From NCBI GenBank assembly GCA_017479885.1, contig JAFVBR010000020.1, positions 1-44,999 of the forward strand: a stretch of DNA of 44,999 nucleotides, read 5' to 3'. This document shows, piece after piece, positions 9,201 to 17,500 of the stretch. The stretch comes from Paludibacteraceae bacterium (GTDB lineage Bacteria > Bacteroidota > Bacteroidia > Bacteroidales > Paludibacteraceae). Every line of letters starts with the position of its first letter. The first letter of the stretch is position 1. The position numbers and the translations under genes are program-made. The notes under the pieces are model-generated. The model was not told where the DNA came from, did not search any database, and saw only the letters and a list, made by a program, of their open reading frames with translations.

Positions 9201-10612
9201 TTCGCAGCACTTTCTTGTTGATTGCCTGCCTCAGACTGTTTAACCTTGTTAGGCAATTCAAGTCCGTATGCTTTCTTTCTGTCTTCCACTTTGAGGAATA
9301 GAGAAAGGATGAATGCGAGGACACCGAATCCGGTGAAAACAATCATTGGCACAAGGTAGCCGTCTGTGGCAACGCGAAGCTTGCCAATCAGGAGAGGCAC
9401 AAGGCAGAGACCTATGTTCTGCACCCAGAAGATGAGGCAGTAGGCACTACCGAGTACTTTCTCATCGATAATCTTTGGTACGCTTGGCCACATGGATGCG
9501 GGGACAAGCGAGAAACTGACTCCGAGCACAAGTATGGTAATCAAGGCGAGAGTCTTGCTCGGATATGCGGGCAAAACAAATGCGAAGACGGAGTGGCAGA
9601 GAATCATGATAAGTGCTCCGACAAGCATCATTGAGGCACCCTTGCCTTTGTAGTCGATAAACAATCCGAGGAATGGTGTGAGCACCATTGCCAGTATCGG
9701 GAACCATTTGAACAGACCGGCAGCCTCGTCATTAGGTATGGAGAGTGTCTCTTCAAGATAGTTGGTAGCAAAGCGCTGGAAGGGGAAAATGGCAGAATAG
9801 TATAGCACACATAGCAAAGCTATAATCCAGAACATCTTTGAGGAAAAGATCTGCTTAAGGTCGCTTACATGGAACTCGTCTTCAGGGTCTTTGACAGCTG
9901 TAGCCTCACCTATAGCCACGAGTTGCTTGTCGAAGCGGTTATCCATGATAGTGAATACAAAGAAATTGAGAAGACCAATGACAAGCAGCAATGAAGCAAA
10001 GAGCAGAGGTGCCACTACACTGTTGACTCCATCAACGGCAAACTTCTGACTGATGAGCGGAGAGAGCCACATGGCAGCAAACACGCCAACGCGTGCGATA
10101 GCCATTTCGAGACCCATTGCAAGAGCCATTTCTTTGCCTTTGAACCATTTGGCAAGAATCTTGCTGACTGTAGTACCAGCCATCTCGCATCCGCAACCGA
10201 AAATCATAAAGCCAAACATGGCAAGTTTGGCAGAGCCGGGCATGCTGACCCACCATGAGTTGAGCCAAACCTGGTTGTTGGCATCAAACCATTCTGATAT
10301 GCCGATGTATTTAATAGCGGCTCCAATCACCATGAGTGAAGCAGACAGAAGTCCTGTGAAACGAACTCCCATTTTGTCGAGAATGATACCTGCAATAATC
10401 AGGAATCCGAAGACATTGAGCAGATACTCGCCTGCAGCATAAGTGCCGAATACACCTTGATCCCATCCGAGACTATCGTTAAGAAGTGATGCGAGTGGTG
10501 AAAGAATGTCAACAAACATGTAGGCGAAAAACATCATGGACGCTACCAATATCAGTACAGTCCAACGTGCCCACGCTTTATCTCTAAGTGTTCTTTGTAA
10601 AGTTGCTACCAT
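9197..10612 (-). CDS. Major facilitator superfamily transporter
   Basis: 471 residues and about 12 hydrophobic segments in two halves, with a central loop near residue 225-245 (EATAVKDPEDEFHVSDLKQ). The first loop has GIILDKMGVRFTG, close to the MFS loop 2-3 signature (G.l.Dr.G.R), and its second-half counterpart is FIDYKGKGAS. Substrate cannot be told; the general look is that of anion or organic-acid antiporters. Its stop overlaps the murF start, suggesting one transcript. The AT-rich leader at 10621-10656 contains reiterated GAATTAT, and no consensus promoter was seen, so it may be read from the upstream envelope genes. Confidence 0.85.
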   Translation of the reverse strand: MVATLQRTLRDKAWARWTVLILVASMMFFAYMFVDILSPLASLLNDSLGWDQGVFGTYAAGEYLLNVFGFLIIAGIILDKMGVRFTGLLSASLMVIGAAIKYIGISEWFDANNQVWLNSWWVSMPGSAKLAMFGFMIFGCGCEMAGTTVSKILAKWFKGKEMALAMGLEMAIARVGVFAAMWLSPLISQKFAVDGVNSVVAPLLFASLLLVIGLLNFFVFTIMDNRFDKQLVAIGEATAVKDPEDEFHVSDLKQIFSSKMFWIIALLCVLYYSAIFPFQRFATNYLEETLSIPNDEAAGLFKWFPILAMVLTPFLGLFIDYKGKGASMMLVGALIMILCHSVFAFVLPAYPSKTLALITILVLGVSFSLVPASMWPSVPKIIDEKVLGSAYCLIFWVQNIGLCLVPLLIGKLRVATDGYLVPMIVFTGFGVLAFILSLFLKVEDRKKAYGLELPNKVKQSEAGNQQESAAK

Positions 10613-10620
10613 AGTAGTGC

Positions 10621-10656
10621 TAATTATGAATTATATGAATTATGCATTATGAATTA
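10621..10656. repeat. AT-rich GAATTAT/GCATTAT short repeats
   Basis: Four imperfect direct copies of an AATTATGAATTAT-like motif lie between the small ORF stop (10659) and the MFS start codon. Such low-complexity intergenic runs are common in Bacteroidales, and no function can be assigned. Confidence 0.6.
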
Positions 10657-10658
10657 AC

Positions 10659-10778
10659 TCAATCGCTCCACGGGTTTTGCTCAGCCCGTGAAGCGTTGGT
10701 TTTGCCCTTTTTCCGAAGCCACGCTTGTTTGCGTTCTTCATACTCGGCATAGTGTCGTTCAAGATAGTTGTCTGCCAT
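10659..10778 (-). CDS. 39-residue small hydrophilic protein
   Basis: A complete ATG-to-TGA frame starting MADNYLERHYAEYEERKQAW and continuing LRKKGKTNAS, ending NPWSD. It is strongly charged (D/E/K/R) and probably helical. It resembles the small MxDxYLExxxExY proteins that Bacteroidales annotations carry, sometimes mislabelled as dehydrogenase; this is from memory, not a search. It lies 18 bases after the ompH-like gene on the same strand and 46 bases before the MFS gene, so it fits an operon. The last codons fall in a hairpin (CGCTTCACGGG with CCCGTGGAGCG, one mismatch). It could be a chance frame, but the composition and position favour a real gene. Confidence 0.6.
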   Translation of the reverse strand: MADNYLERHYAEYEERKQAWLRKKGKTNASRAEQNPWSD

Positions 10779-10796
10779 AAACTATCAACTATGAAC

Positions 10797-11288
10797 TTAT
10801 TTAATACCCAACTCTTTCTTTACGAGCGGAGTAACATCGTCAGCATCCGGAGAGATGTATGTCATGGCTGCTGCATCGAAGATGTAGGTATAACTATTGG
10901 CATCTCCTACAGTCTTGACAGCCTTCTGCATCTTCTCATATACTGGAGTGAGCAATTCCTGCTGTTTCTTCTGAAGGTCTTGTTGAGCAGTTTGTACGAA
11001 GAGTTCGTAGCGTTGCTGCATTTCGGTTATCTCTTGTCCGCGAATCTGCTTGATGGCGTCAGCCATAGTTGCTTGATTCTGCTGATAGTCGGTTATCTTC
11101 TTGTTGATTTCTTCCTGCATGTTTGCCATTTGTGACTCATACTGCGACATGAGGGTATCCATTTTTTGCTGCACAACAGTGCGCTCAGGCATTTGCTGGA
11201 AAATGTCCTGTGAGTTGATGTGTCCGAATTTTTGTGCACTTACTGCAAGGGGCAGAATGAGTGCCAGAGTAACGATAATCTTTTTCAT
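10797..11288 (-). CDS. OmpH/Skp family periplasmic chaperone (second copy)
   Basis: 163 residues: a signal peptide (MKKIIVTLALILPLAVSAQ), then the OmpH/Skp pattern of a small body strand (KFGHINSQDIFQQMPE), two long helices forming the tentacle (about 35-120, Gln/Glu-rich), and a return strand (YTYIFDAAAMTYISPDADDVTPLVKKELG). Skp-type trimers hold unfolded outer-membrane proteins in the periplasm for the BAM complex. It is the downstream paralogue of the gene at 11345, both following bamA. It keeps the YI.p..D(I/V)T..V...L end typical of Bacteroidota OmpH proteins. Confidence 0.92.
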   Translation of the reverse strand: MKKIIVTLALILPLAVSAQKFGHINSQDIFQQMPERTVVQQKMDTLMSQYESQMANMQEEINKKITDYQQNQATMADAIKQIRGQEITEMQQRYELFVQTAQQDLQKKQQELLTPVYEKMQKAVKTVGDANSYTYIFDAAAMTYISPDADDVTPLVKKELGIK

Positions 11289-11344
11289 TGTTTTATTAAT
11301 TATTAAGTTTATATTTCAAATGTTTGTGTTATTGCGTATGTAGT

Positions 11345-11851
11345 TTATTTTGCTCCGAGTTTTTGTAAAACCTGGTCGGAGATGTCGAGTTTGTTTGACA
11401 TATAAATAAGACTCGGCTCAGCGCTTCTGTCTTTGACAATATCGTAGTGTTTCTCCTGAGCTATCTCCTGAATTGCGGTGTATATTTCGTCTTGTATAGG
11501 CTTGATGAGACTCTCTCGTTTTTTGAAAAGTTCGCCGTCTTGCCCAAAATACTTATGCTTAAGTTCGAGTGCCTCACGCTCTTTAGCCAGTATTTCGTCT
11601 TCGCGTTTCTGCCGAAGTTCTTCCGAAAGAAAGATTTGCTCAGTCTGATAATTGGCACTCAAAACACGTGCTTCTTCATTCAATGCTTCAACTTCTTTCT
11701 GCCAACGCCGCGACATCATGTTGAGTTGGTCGTTTGCAGACTCGTACTGAGCAAGATTCTTCAAAATGTATGCCATATCGACATAAGCGGTCTTCTGTGC
11801 TGCAATAGAGCAACTTACGAAAGTGAGTAATATTAATAAAGTCTTTCTCAT
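11345..11851 (-). CDS. OmpH/Skp family periplasmic chaperone (first copy)
   Basis: 168 residues: a signal peptide (MRKTLLILLTFVSCSIAAQ), a first strand KTAYVDMAYILKNLAQYE, a charged helical hairpin (about 38-125) and an end segment VKDRSAEPSLIYMSNKLDISDQVLQKLG, the OmpH/Skp layout. It starts 29 bases after bamA ends and is followed after 56 bases by a second paralogue, so the outer-membrane insertase and two chaperones share a transcript. The two copies differ widely in sequence, which suggests an old duplication with divided client sets; that is inference. Confidence 0.92.
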   Translation of the reverse strand: MRKTLLILLTFVSCSIAAQKTAYVDMAYILKNLAQYESANDQLNMMSRRWQKEVEALNEEARVLSANYQTEQIFLSEELRQKREDEILAKEREALELKHKYFGQDGELFKKRESLIKPIQDEIYTAIQEIAQEKHYDIVKDRSAEPSLIYMSNKLDISDQVLQKLGAK

Positions 11852-11880
11852 AATTCAAAAACGGGTATATTGTTTGAAAA

Positions 11881-14511
11881 TTAAAGTTCTTGTCCGAGCA
11901 CGAAGTGGAATTGGCTTCCTCCGCGTTGACCATTAACATCTTTGTCGAATCCCCATCCCCAGTCGATACCCATAAGTCCGAACATAGGCAGGAAGATACG
12001 TACTCCTACACCCAGTGACCTCTTCAAGTTGAAAGGATTATAGTCTTTAATGTCTGCAAAGCAGTTACCCGCCTCGGCAAACACGTGTGCCCAAATAGTG
12101 GCATTCTGTTCGAGTGATATGGGGTAGCGTAACTCCATAGTATATTTGTTATATATATAGCCGTTGTATCTGCCTGTTGTCACATCAAGCGGAGTCAGAC
12201 TTCCGGAGGAGTATCCACGCATGGCTATGTATTCTGTTGAGTAGGAGGTGTAGCTTGTCATGCCGTCACCACCCATATAATAAGTTTCAAAAGGTGATTT
12301 GGCGTACTGGTTGTAGTGACCAAGATATCCGAACTCAGCACGAGCCATGAGTACAAGTTTGGAGTCGCGTGTAAGTGGAGTGAACACTTTGCCGGAGAAT
12401 TTCCACTTGTGATATTCAATCAGTCGGTAGCGCTCGTTGTCAGTCATATAGGTGTAGTCTTTCCCTGAAAGCAGAGAGTAGGGCGGAGTAATTTTAAGTC
12501 CGATAGAGAACTGTGAGCCGCGACGGGTATATATGGGATTGTCAATACTGCTTCTACTTAGAACCAGATTGAGTGAGAAATTATGGAAAGTACCATCTTG
12601 AAGCACCAGATAAGGCCAATCTTTCATCATGTACATCTGGTAGCTTAGTTCTCCGTAGAACTGGAAATAGTCGTCAGGCCAGTGCAGACGCTTTCCGTAA
12701 CCAATACTGATACCAAAAGTGCGCATATACTTGTCAGGGTCAGACTCGGCGGCGCTAAGCTGCTCTGCGTATGCATTGTTGTAGTATCCGCTCTGACCAT
12801 AGTAATAGTTGTTGTAGTATGTGCTATTGTATAGGTTCTGATACATCTGATAGTAACGCTGTGAGTATCCTGTCTGGGACGCGAAGAAAGCGCTAATGGA
12901 CAGAGAGTTCGGGCGCTTCCCTCCGAGCCATGGTTCAAGGAAGGATATGCTTGCAGAGGTATAGAAACGTCCATTGGTTCGGGCATTGATGGAGAAAGTC
13001 TGTCCTTCACCTTGTGGCACAATGCGGTAACTCTTTTTGTTGAAAAGGTTTTGTATGGCAAAGTTGGTGAACTTTACTCCGACAGAACCTACCAGACCGG
13101 TGGCTCCCCAACCGAGAGAAAGTTCAAGCTGATCAGACGATTTCGTTTCAAGTTTATATGTAATATCCACTGTACCTTCTTCTGGATTAGGCTGAATGTC
13201 CGGCACCAGTTTTTCTGGGTCGAAATGACCCATCTGCGCCAGTTCTCGCAGAGAGCGCATGATGTCGGATTGGGAGTAGAGTTGCCCGGGCTTGGTATAG
13301 AGTTCACGGCGAACCACGTGCTCGTAAACCCGTGTGTTACCTTCGATGTTTATCTGGTTGATAGTGGCAGGTTTGCCTTCGTATATACGCATCTCGAAGT
13401 CAATTGAGTCGCCTTCCACATTGACTTCCACAGGATCGACATTAAAGAACAGATAACCGCGGTCGGTGTAGAGTTTTGCAACAGCATCATCATCAGTCTG
13501 CAAACGCTCGTTAAGTTCTTTAAGGTTGTAGGTGTCGCCTCTCTTTATTCCGAGAATAGCATCAAGATAGTCATAAGGATAGAGCGTATTTCCTACCCAG
13601 CGAATGTTTCTAACGTAGTATTTTTCGCCCTCATTGATAGTCATATAAACATCTACCCTTGTTGGGTCCTCAGGTGCAGGAACAACTGAGTCTGCAACAA
13701 TATATGCATCACGATAGCCGAGTTCGTTGTATTTTTCTATGACAGCCTGTTTGTCTTTTTCATACTCTTCTCTTACAAACTTCTTCGTTCTGAAAAGATT
13801 GGTGATATGACTATCGTTAGTCTTCTTCATCACGTGATTGATTTTGGTGTGGGAGAGCGACTCGTTACCTGTAATATATATGTTGTTAACCTTGGTTTTT
13901 ACCTTTTTGTCCACCACTATGGCCACTTTGACGTAACCGGGATGGTCTGCATCTTCTTTCTGAAGTACTTGAACAGTAGCATTGTTAAAGCCTTTTTCTG
14001 CAAAATATTTCTTTATGACTGTCTTTGCACGATCAGATGCATTGGGAGTCATTTGATTACCTTTTGACAATCCTACTTTAACCTCAATGTCCTCTTTCTC
14101 TGATTTTTTAAGTCCGGAGTATGTCAGTTCAGATATTCGCGGGCGCTGCTTGAGTGCAATATTGAGCCATATTTTGTTACCCTCAATGCGTGTGGCTTCT
14201 ATTTTGACGTCAGAGAAAAGACCTTGCTTCCAGAACCTTCGTATAGCTTTGGTTATCTGGTCGCCAGGTACATCAATTTTGTCTCCTTTTGCAAGACCTG
14301 AGAATCCGATAAGTACAAAGTCTTCATAGTTGTCGGCGCCGGATACGGTAATGTCTTGAATCTCGTAGGTTTTGCGCTGTATTGTGTACTCTATCTTTGG
14401 TAGTGGCGTAGTTGCGGTGCTGCTATCAACAGCAAGAGTGTCCACACTCTGTGCAGACAATGATGTCAGAGTGCCGACTATAAGTAATATTATGAGAGTA
14501 TATCGTTTCAA
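11881..14511 (-). CDS. bamA: Outer membrane assembly factor BamA (Omp85 family)
   Basis: 876 residues. It folds and inserts beta-barrel proteins into the outer membrane. A signal peptide (MKRYTLIILLIVGTLTSLSAQ) is read from a TTG start; no ATG fits this frame at the right place. POTRA repeats span about residues 45-450 (for example ENKTYVRNIR-like segments and GYRDAYIVADSVV). The C-terminal barrel (about 470-876) keeps the lid-loop motif MRGYSSGSLTPL, equivalent to the (V/I)RG(F/Y) motif of Omp85. The barrel has a Tyr/Asn-rich loop (nt 12778-12861, TYYNNYYYGQSGYYNNAY). The gene sits between uppS and two ompH/skp genes, the usual Bacteroidota order. Confidence 0.96.
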   Translation of the reverse strand: MKRYTLIILLIVGTLTSLSAQSVDTLAVDSSTATTPLPKIEYTIQRKTYEIQDITVSGADNYEDFVLIGFSGLAKGDKIDVPGDQITKAIRRFWKQGLFSDVKIEATRIEGNKIWLNIALKQRPRISELTYSGLKKSEKEDIEVKVGLSKGNQMTPNASDRAKTVIKKYFAEKGFNNATVQVLQKEDADHPGYVKVAIVVDKKVKTKVNNIYITGNESLSHTKINHVMKKTNDSHITNLFRTKKFVREEYEKDKQAVIEKYNELGYRDAYIVADSVVPAPEDPTRVDVYMTINEGEKYYVRNIRWVGNTLYPYDYLDAILGIKRGDTYNLKELNERLQTDDDAVAKLYTDRGYLFFNVDPVEVNVEGDSIDFEMRIYEGKPATINQINIEGNTRVYEHVVRRELYTKPGQLYSQSDIMRSLRELAQMGHFDPEKLVPDIQPNPEEGTVDITYKLETKSSDQLELSLGWGATGLVGSVGVKFTNFAIQNLFNKKSYRIVPQGEGQTFSINARTNGRFYTSASISFLEPWLGGKRPNSLSISAFFASQTGYSQRYYQMYQNLYNSTYYNNYYYGQSGYYNNAYAEQLSAAESDPDKYMRTFGISIGYGKRLHWPDDYFQFYGELSYQMYMMKDWPYLVLQDGTFHNFSLNLVLSRSSIDNPIYTRRGSQFSIGLKITPPYSLLSGKDYTYMTDNERYRLIEYHKWKFSGKVFTPLTRDSKLVLMARAEFGYLGHYNQYAKSPFETYYMGGDGMTSYTSYSTEYIAMRGYSSGSLTPLDVTTGRYNGYIYNKYTMELRYPISLEQNATIWAHVFAEAGNCFADIKDYNPFNLKRSLGVGVRIFLPMFGLMGIDWGWGFDKDVNGQRGGSQFHFVLGQEL

Positions 14512-14533
14512 ACCTGGTTGATTGTAAAATCGT

Positions 14534-15277
14534 TTAATTGTTGATTTGCTCGCTTGTTTTACCGTATCTTCTCTCTCGTTGTTGGTAACTGATTATGGCC
14601 TTCCGAAGTTCCTCTTTATCAAAATCAGGCCAATATACATCAGTAAAGTATAACTCGGAGTAAGCAAGTTGCCATAGCAGGAAATTGCTGATACGCAGTT
14701 CTCCGCTCGTGCGGATAAGTAAGTCAGGATCAGGTATGTGGTTGGTGGTGAGATGCTGACTGATAAGATCTTCATTCACGTCATTGATATCTATTGTACC
14801 ATTGGAAAGTAGTCTTGCTATTTGGCGGACAGCATCTGTTATTTCCCATCTTGAAGAGTAACTGAGTGCAAGTACAAGGTTGACACCTGTGTTGGCAGAG
14901 GTGAGTTTCATGCAGTTACGGAACTTCTCTTCCGCTTTTTGTGGAAGTCTTGCAAGGTCGCCGATAGCAAGAAGGCGAACATTGTTTTTCATCAAGTCGG
15001 GAGTCTCTTTTTCGATGGAGTCAACAAGCAAAGTCATCAATGCATCCACCTCTTCTTTGGGTCTGTTCCAGTTCTCAGTGGAGAAAGCGTAAAGAGTGAG
15101 ATATTTCACACCAAATTCAACGCATGCTTCGGTAATCTTTCTGACGGTATTAACACCGGCCTGATGACCAAAGATGCGGTTGAGTCCTTTCTTTTTTGCC
15201 CAGCGTCCGTTACCATCCATAATGATTGCTATATGACGCGGAACGCGGTTATTGTCTATATTGACATTTCCTGACAT
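14534..15277 (-). CDS. uppS: Isoprenyl (undecaprenyl) diphosphate synthase
   Basis: A cis-prenyltransferase that makes the C55 lipid carrier for peptidoglycan and surface glycans. 247 residues from the ATG at 15277, the family's normal length. Motifs in order: [15 protein letters not shown] with the catalytic Asp, [20 protein letters not shown], and near the C terminus [19 protein letters not shown] and AYSELYF. An in-frame TTG at 15340 would add 21 residues and overlap the previous gene; the ATG leaves a 19-base gap and is preferred. It links the envelope cluster with the polysaccharide genes further right, which use the same carrier. Confidence 0.95.
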   Translation of the reverse strand: MSGNVNIDNNRVPRHIAIIMDGNGRWAKKKGLNRIFGHQAGVNTVRKITEACVEFGVKYLTLYAFSTENWNRPKEEVDALMTLLVDSIEKETPDLMKNNVRLLAIGDLARLPQKAEEKFRNCMKLTSANTGVNLVLALSYSSRWEITDAVRQIARLLSNGTIDINDVNEDLISQHLTTNHIPDPDLLIRTSGELRISNFLLWQLAYSELYFTDVYWPDFDKEELRKAIISYQQRERRYGKTSEQINN

Positions 15278-15296
15278 TATTTTTAGTGCTTTCTCT

Positions 15297-15989
15297 TTAC
15301 TGGCAGCGTCTGCAAACAGCCTTTTGTTTGGCAAATTCAAAAACTATGCCGAGAGTGAGTGTTGAGGTCAAATCATTTTTCAAAATATTGCTCCCGTTCA
15401 TCCTGTATCCGTTTGGATAGTTGTTGTAAAGTTCGTTATTCTCCAGATTATCAGCAAAGAAAAGTTGATGCTGCCAAGCAATATTCAATCCCCAGCGCGG
15501 AGAAAATTTCCATTTCATTCCAAAACCGAAAGGCAGGTATGCCCCCACTTTGGAGTAATCATTGTAAAGACCCATTCCCACGCCGAGAAAAATATAAGGG
15601 GTAATAGGTTTGATTCGGGTGTCGTATTGTTTCTGCCCAAAACGAAAAAAATTGAATTCAGCCACTACGTCAACGTTAATAATCCGATTGGTGGCTGTCT
15701 CTCCCTTGACCGGCATGGCTTGTTCGTCAGGAGCAGGAAATTTTATTTGTTGCCATTGCCCCTTTACCTGCAAAGCCCAACGAGGTGTAAATTTGTAGCG
15801 GAATTGTGCGCCAGCTGCATATTGAGGATACATGAAAATATGCGGCACGGCATCACCGACATAATAACTCAGTCCGCCTTGTACTCCGAATTCGCATAAA
15901 TAGGGACGTTCCTCTGTATGCGCAGTCGTGGTTGACAGCATGAAAAGAGTCAATAATACTAATGTCAGTGTCTGTGTTGTATGGCGCAT
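15297..15989 (-). CDS. Outer-membrane beta-barrel protein, DUF6089-like
   Basis: 230 residues with a signal peptide (about 1-26, ending STTTAHTEE) and alternating strands typical of small porin-like barrels: [65 protein letters not shown]. The WGL.(I/V)....Q.L(F/Y)FTD.LE feature and its place just before uppS-bamA match the DUF6089 proteins of Bacteroidota. Function is unknown; a structural or assembly role in the outer membrane is inferred from the context. It is the first gene after the promoter at 16098-16129. Confidence 0.85.
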   Translation of the reverse strand: MRHTTQTLTLVLLTLFMLSTTTAHTEERPYLCEFGVQGGLSYYVGDAVPHIFMYPQYAAGAQFRYKFTPRWALQVKGQWQQIKFPAPDEQAMPVKGETATNRIINVDVVAEFNFFRFGQKQYDTRIKPITPYIFLGVGMGLYNDYSKVGAYLPFGFGMKWKFSPRWGLNIAWQHQLFFADNLENNELYNNYPNGYRMNGSNILKNDLTSTLTLGIVFEFAKQKAVCRRCQ

Positions 15990-16097
15990 GTCGCGTGATG
16001 AAACTAATAGTTCTCGTGTTCTGACCGCAATAATACGGAATATTTCTTAATTTATCTTTGAAGGTTACATGCACGTGTATGCGCACATAACAGCCCG

Positions 16098-16129
16098 CAA
16101 AGGTAAGAAAAAATAATGATATATGCAAA
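16098..16129 (-). promoter_or_regulatory. Promoter of the envelope biogenesis operon
   Basis: On the minus strand TTTG (16126-16129) is followed after exactly 20 bases by TACCTTTG (16098-16105), a perfect Bacteroidota housekeeping pattern. The predicted start near 16091 leaves a leader of about 100 bases before the barrel-protein ATG (15989). I saw no other consensus promoter for genes down to 7035, so this one may drive all of them. Confidence 0.75.
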
Positions 16130-16185
16130 AAGAACAGAAGTGAACTATATTTTTGTACAGACAAAGTATGATTAAATACGCTAAA

Positions 16186-17412
16186 CTAAGAATTGATGTA
16201 ATCGAGAAGAGCAGGGTAGAGTGACTTGTGGTAGGAGTCTTGTGAGAATACACTGTTATGCCATAGAAGGGTCAGTTCTCCACTGTTTTGGCGCGTTTTG
16301 TCAATAAGTTGCTGGCATAAGTAGAATGCCTCCTCTTCGTTTAAATTCATGTAGTTGGTGTTTGAGAGAGTGCAATCCATGATAGTAAGAGGGTGCAGAG
16401 TCAGATTGGTGAGTTTCAGGGTTTTGGGGTTAATCCATCTTACAGGTCTGGAGGTGCAAAGACGGAAACCTGCTTTGTCTGCAAATCCGATAGTATAATC
16501 ATCTGTTATACCTGCAGCAGCCAATTGCTGCATATTATCGATGGAAACAGAGCGCAGCCAATGATGCCGATTGCTGGTTGACAATCGGCAGTTGATACTC
16601 GTCAGCGCGTTATTCAAAGTCTCAAACTCAGGTCTTATTCTGTTGCCTTCAGCTCCTGCAGCATAAGATGTGTGCAGACCTATTACTGCATTTGATTTTT
16701 TGATATAATGTATCAGATGTTCAAAGTCCTTGCCGTGAAGCGGATATTGTGGATAGTCCAGTTTCTTGCCGTCAGAAGCTTTGAGAAAGTATATAATATT
16801 GGTGTTAGAGTTGTATTTTTTGCATTTGGAATCTATATTGCACATCCATGGGAAAGTAAAAGCAGGATCATCTTCGATATCCTTCCATGCAGCAATAACA
16901 TCGTGTATTTTCCCTCTCATTATGCCTCCTATAGCTCCGCGCAGATGACGATAAAACTCAATTGTGTCAACATCATGTGTCAGGTTGACAGCAGTTATTC
17001 TCTGTTCCGGCAGAGGCAATTCCAAGCGTTTGAGAAGCCAACGTGAATATTCGTCAATAAGCGGAATGGACAGCAGATTTCCTTCTGAGAGCAATGAGTG
17101 TGCAGCAAGAAACCTGCCGTGGGAGTCGCGCGCAGTAATGACAGTTTCTTCAGCTCTGGAGAGTAGGAAACCGGCAACTGATACGATGTCTGTATCTTGA
17201 GTGATGGCGCGTTGGTGCAGTACTTGACGAACTTCCTGATAGAAAGCTTCCCAAGTCTTTTCAGGATGCACGAGAGGGCTGTTTTCTGACGGTCGTATAA
17301 CAAGTTTGTAGTTTTTTGCTTCCTCAGGGTTGGACGTATATCCAATTAGCGGTAGTGCCTGCTCATTTCCGTAGAGTAGAAATGTGAGTAAATATTTTAT
17401 GGTTTCTGTCAT
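16186..17412 (-). CDS. Polysaccharide deacetylase-like protein (DUF7033/CE4-like)
   Basis: 408 residues with no signal peptide. The N-terminal half resembles DUF7033 (PSENSPLVHPEKTWEAFY, SLLSEGNLLSIPLIDEYSRW). The C-terminal half is CE4-like, with LTHDVDTIEFYR giving the metal-binding Asp pair, IGLHTSYAAGAEGNRIRPEFETL, RHHWLR, and a terminal LLWHNSVFS. Such proteins are thought to deacetylate cell-surface glycans or their lipid-linked precursors, and the WecA- and CapD-type genes just upstream agree with that. The gap to the ABC-F gene is 88 bases and holds no clear promoter or terminator. Confidence 0.8.
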   Translation of the reverse strand: MTETIKYLLTFLLYGNEQALPLIGYTSNPEEAKNYKLVIRPSENSPLVHPEKTWEAFYQEVRQVLHQRAITQDTDIVSVAGFLLSRAEETVITARDSHGRFLAAHSLLSEGNLLSIPLIDEYSRWLLKRLELPLPEQRITAVNLTHDVDTIEFYRHLRGAIGGIMRGKIHDVIAAWKDIEDDPAFTFPWMCNIDSKCKKYNSNTNIIYFLKASDGKKLDYPQYPLHGKDFEHLIHYIKKSNAVIGLHTSYAAGAEGNRIRPEFETLNNALTSINCRLSTSNRHHWLRSVSIDNMQQLAAAGITDDYTIGFADKAGFRLCTSRPVRWINPKTLKLTNLTLHPLTIMDCTLSNTNYMNLNEEEAFYLCQQLIDKTRQNSGELTLLWHNSVFSQDSYHKSLYPALLDYINS

Positions 17413-17500
17413 TTGTTGTTACGGGTGAAGAATATAGATATTTCCTTTGTAGTTCAGGTTTATGTGCTGTTTTGGACGTGAATATATGATTTTTATGTGA

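Noticed and set aside
10665-10705. Hairpin near the end of the small ORF as a terminator
   Set aside because: The stem is good (11 bp, one mismatch), but no T-run follows on the minus strand, so it is recorded only as structure within the small gene.
15853-16164. Minus-strand frame of 103 codons with a hydrophobic N terminus
   Set aside because: It overlaps the start of the barrel-protein gene and its promoter; the second half is out-of-frame translation of that gene.
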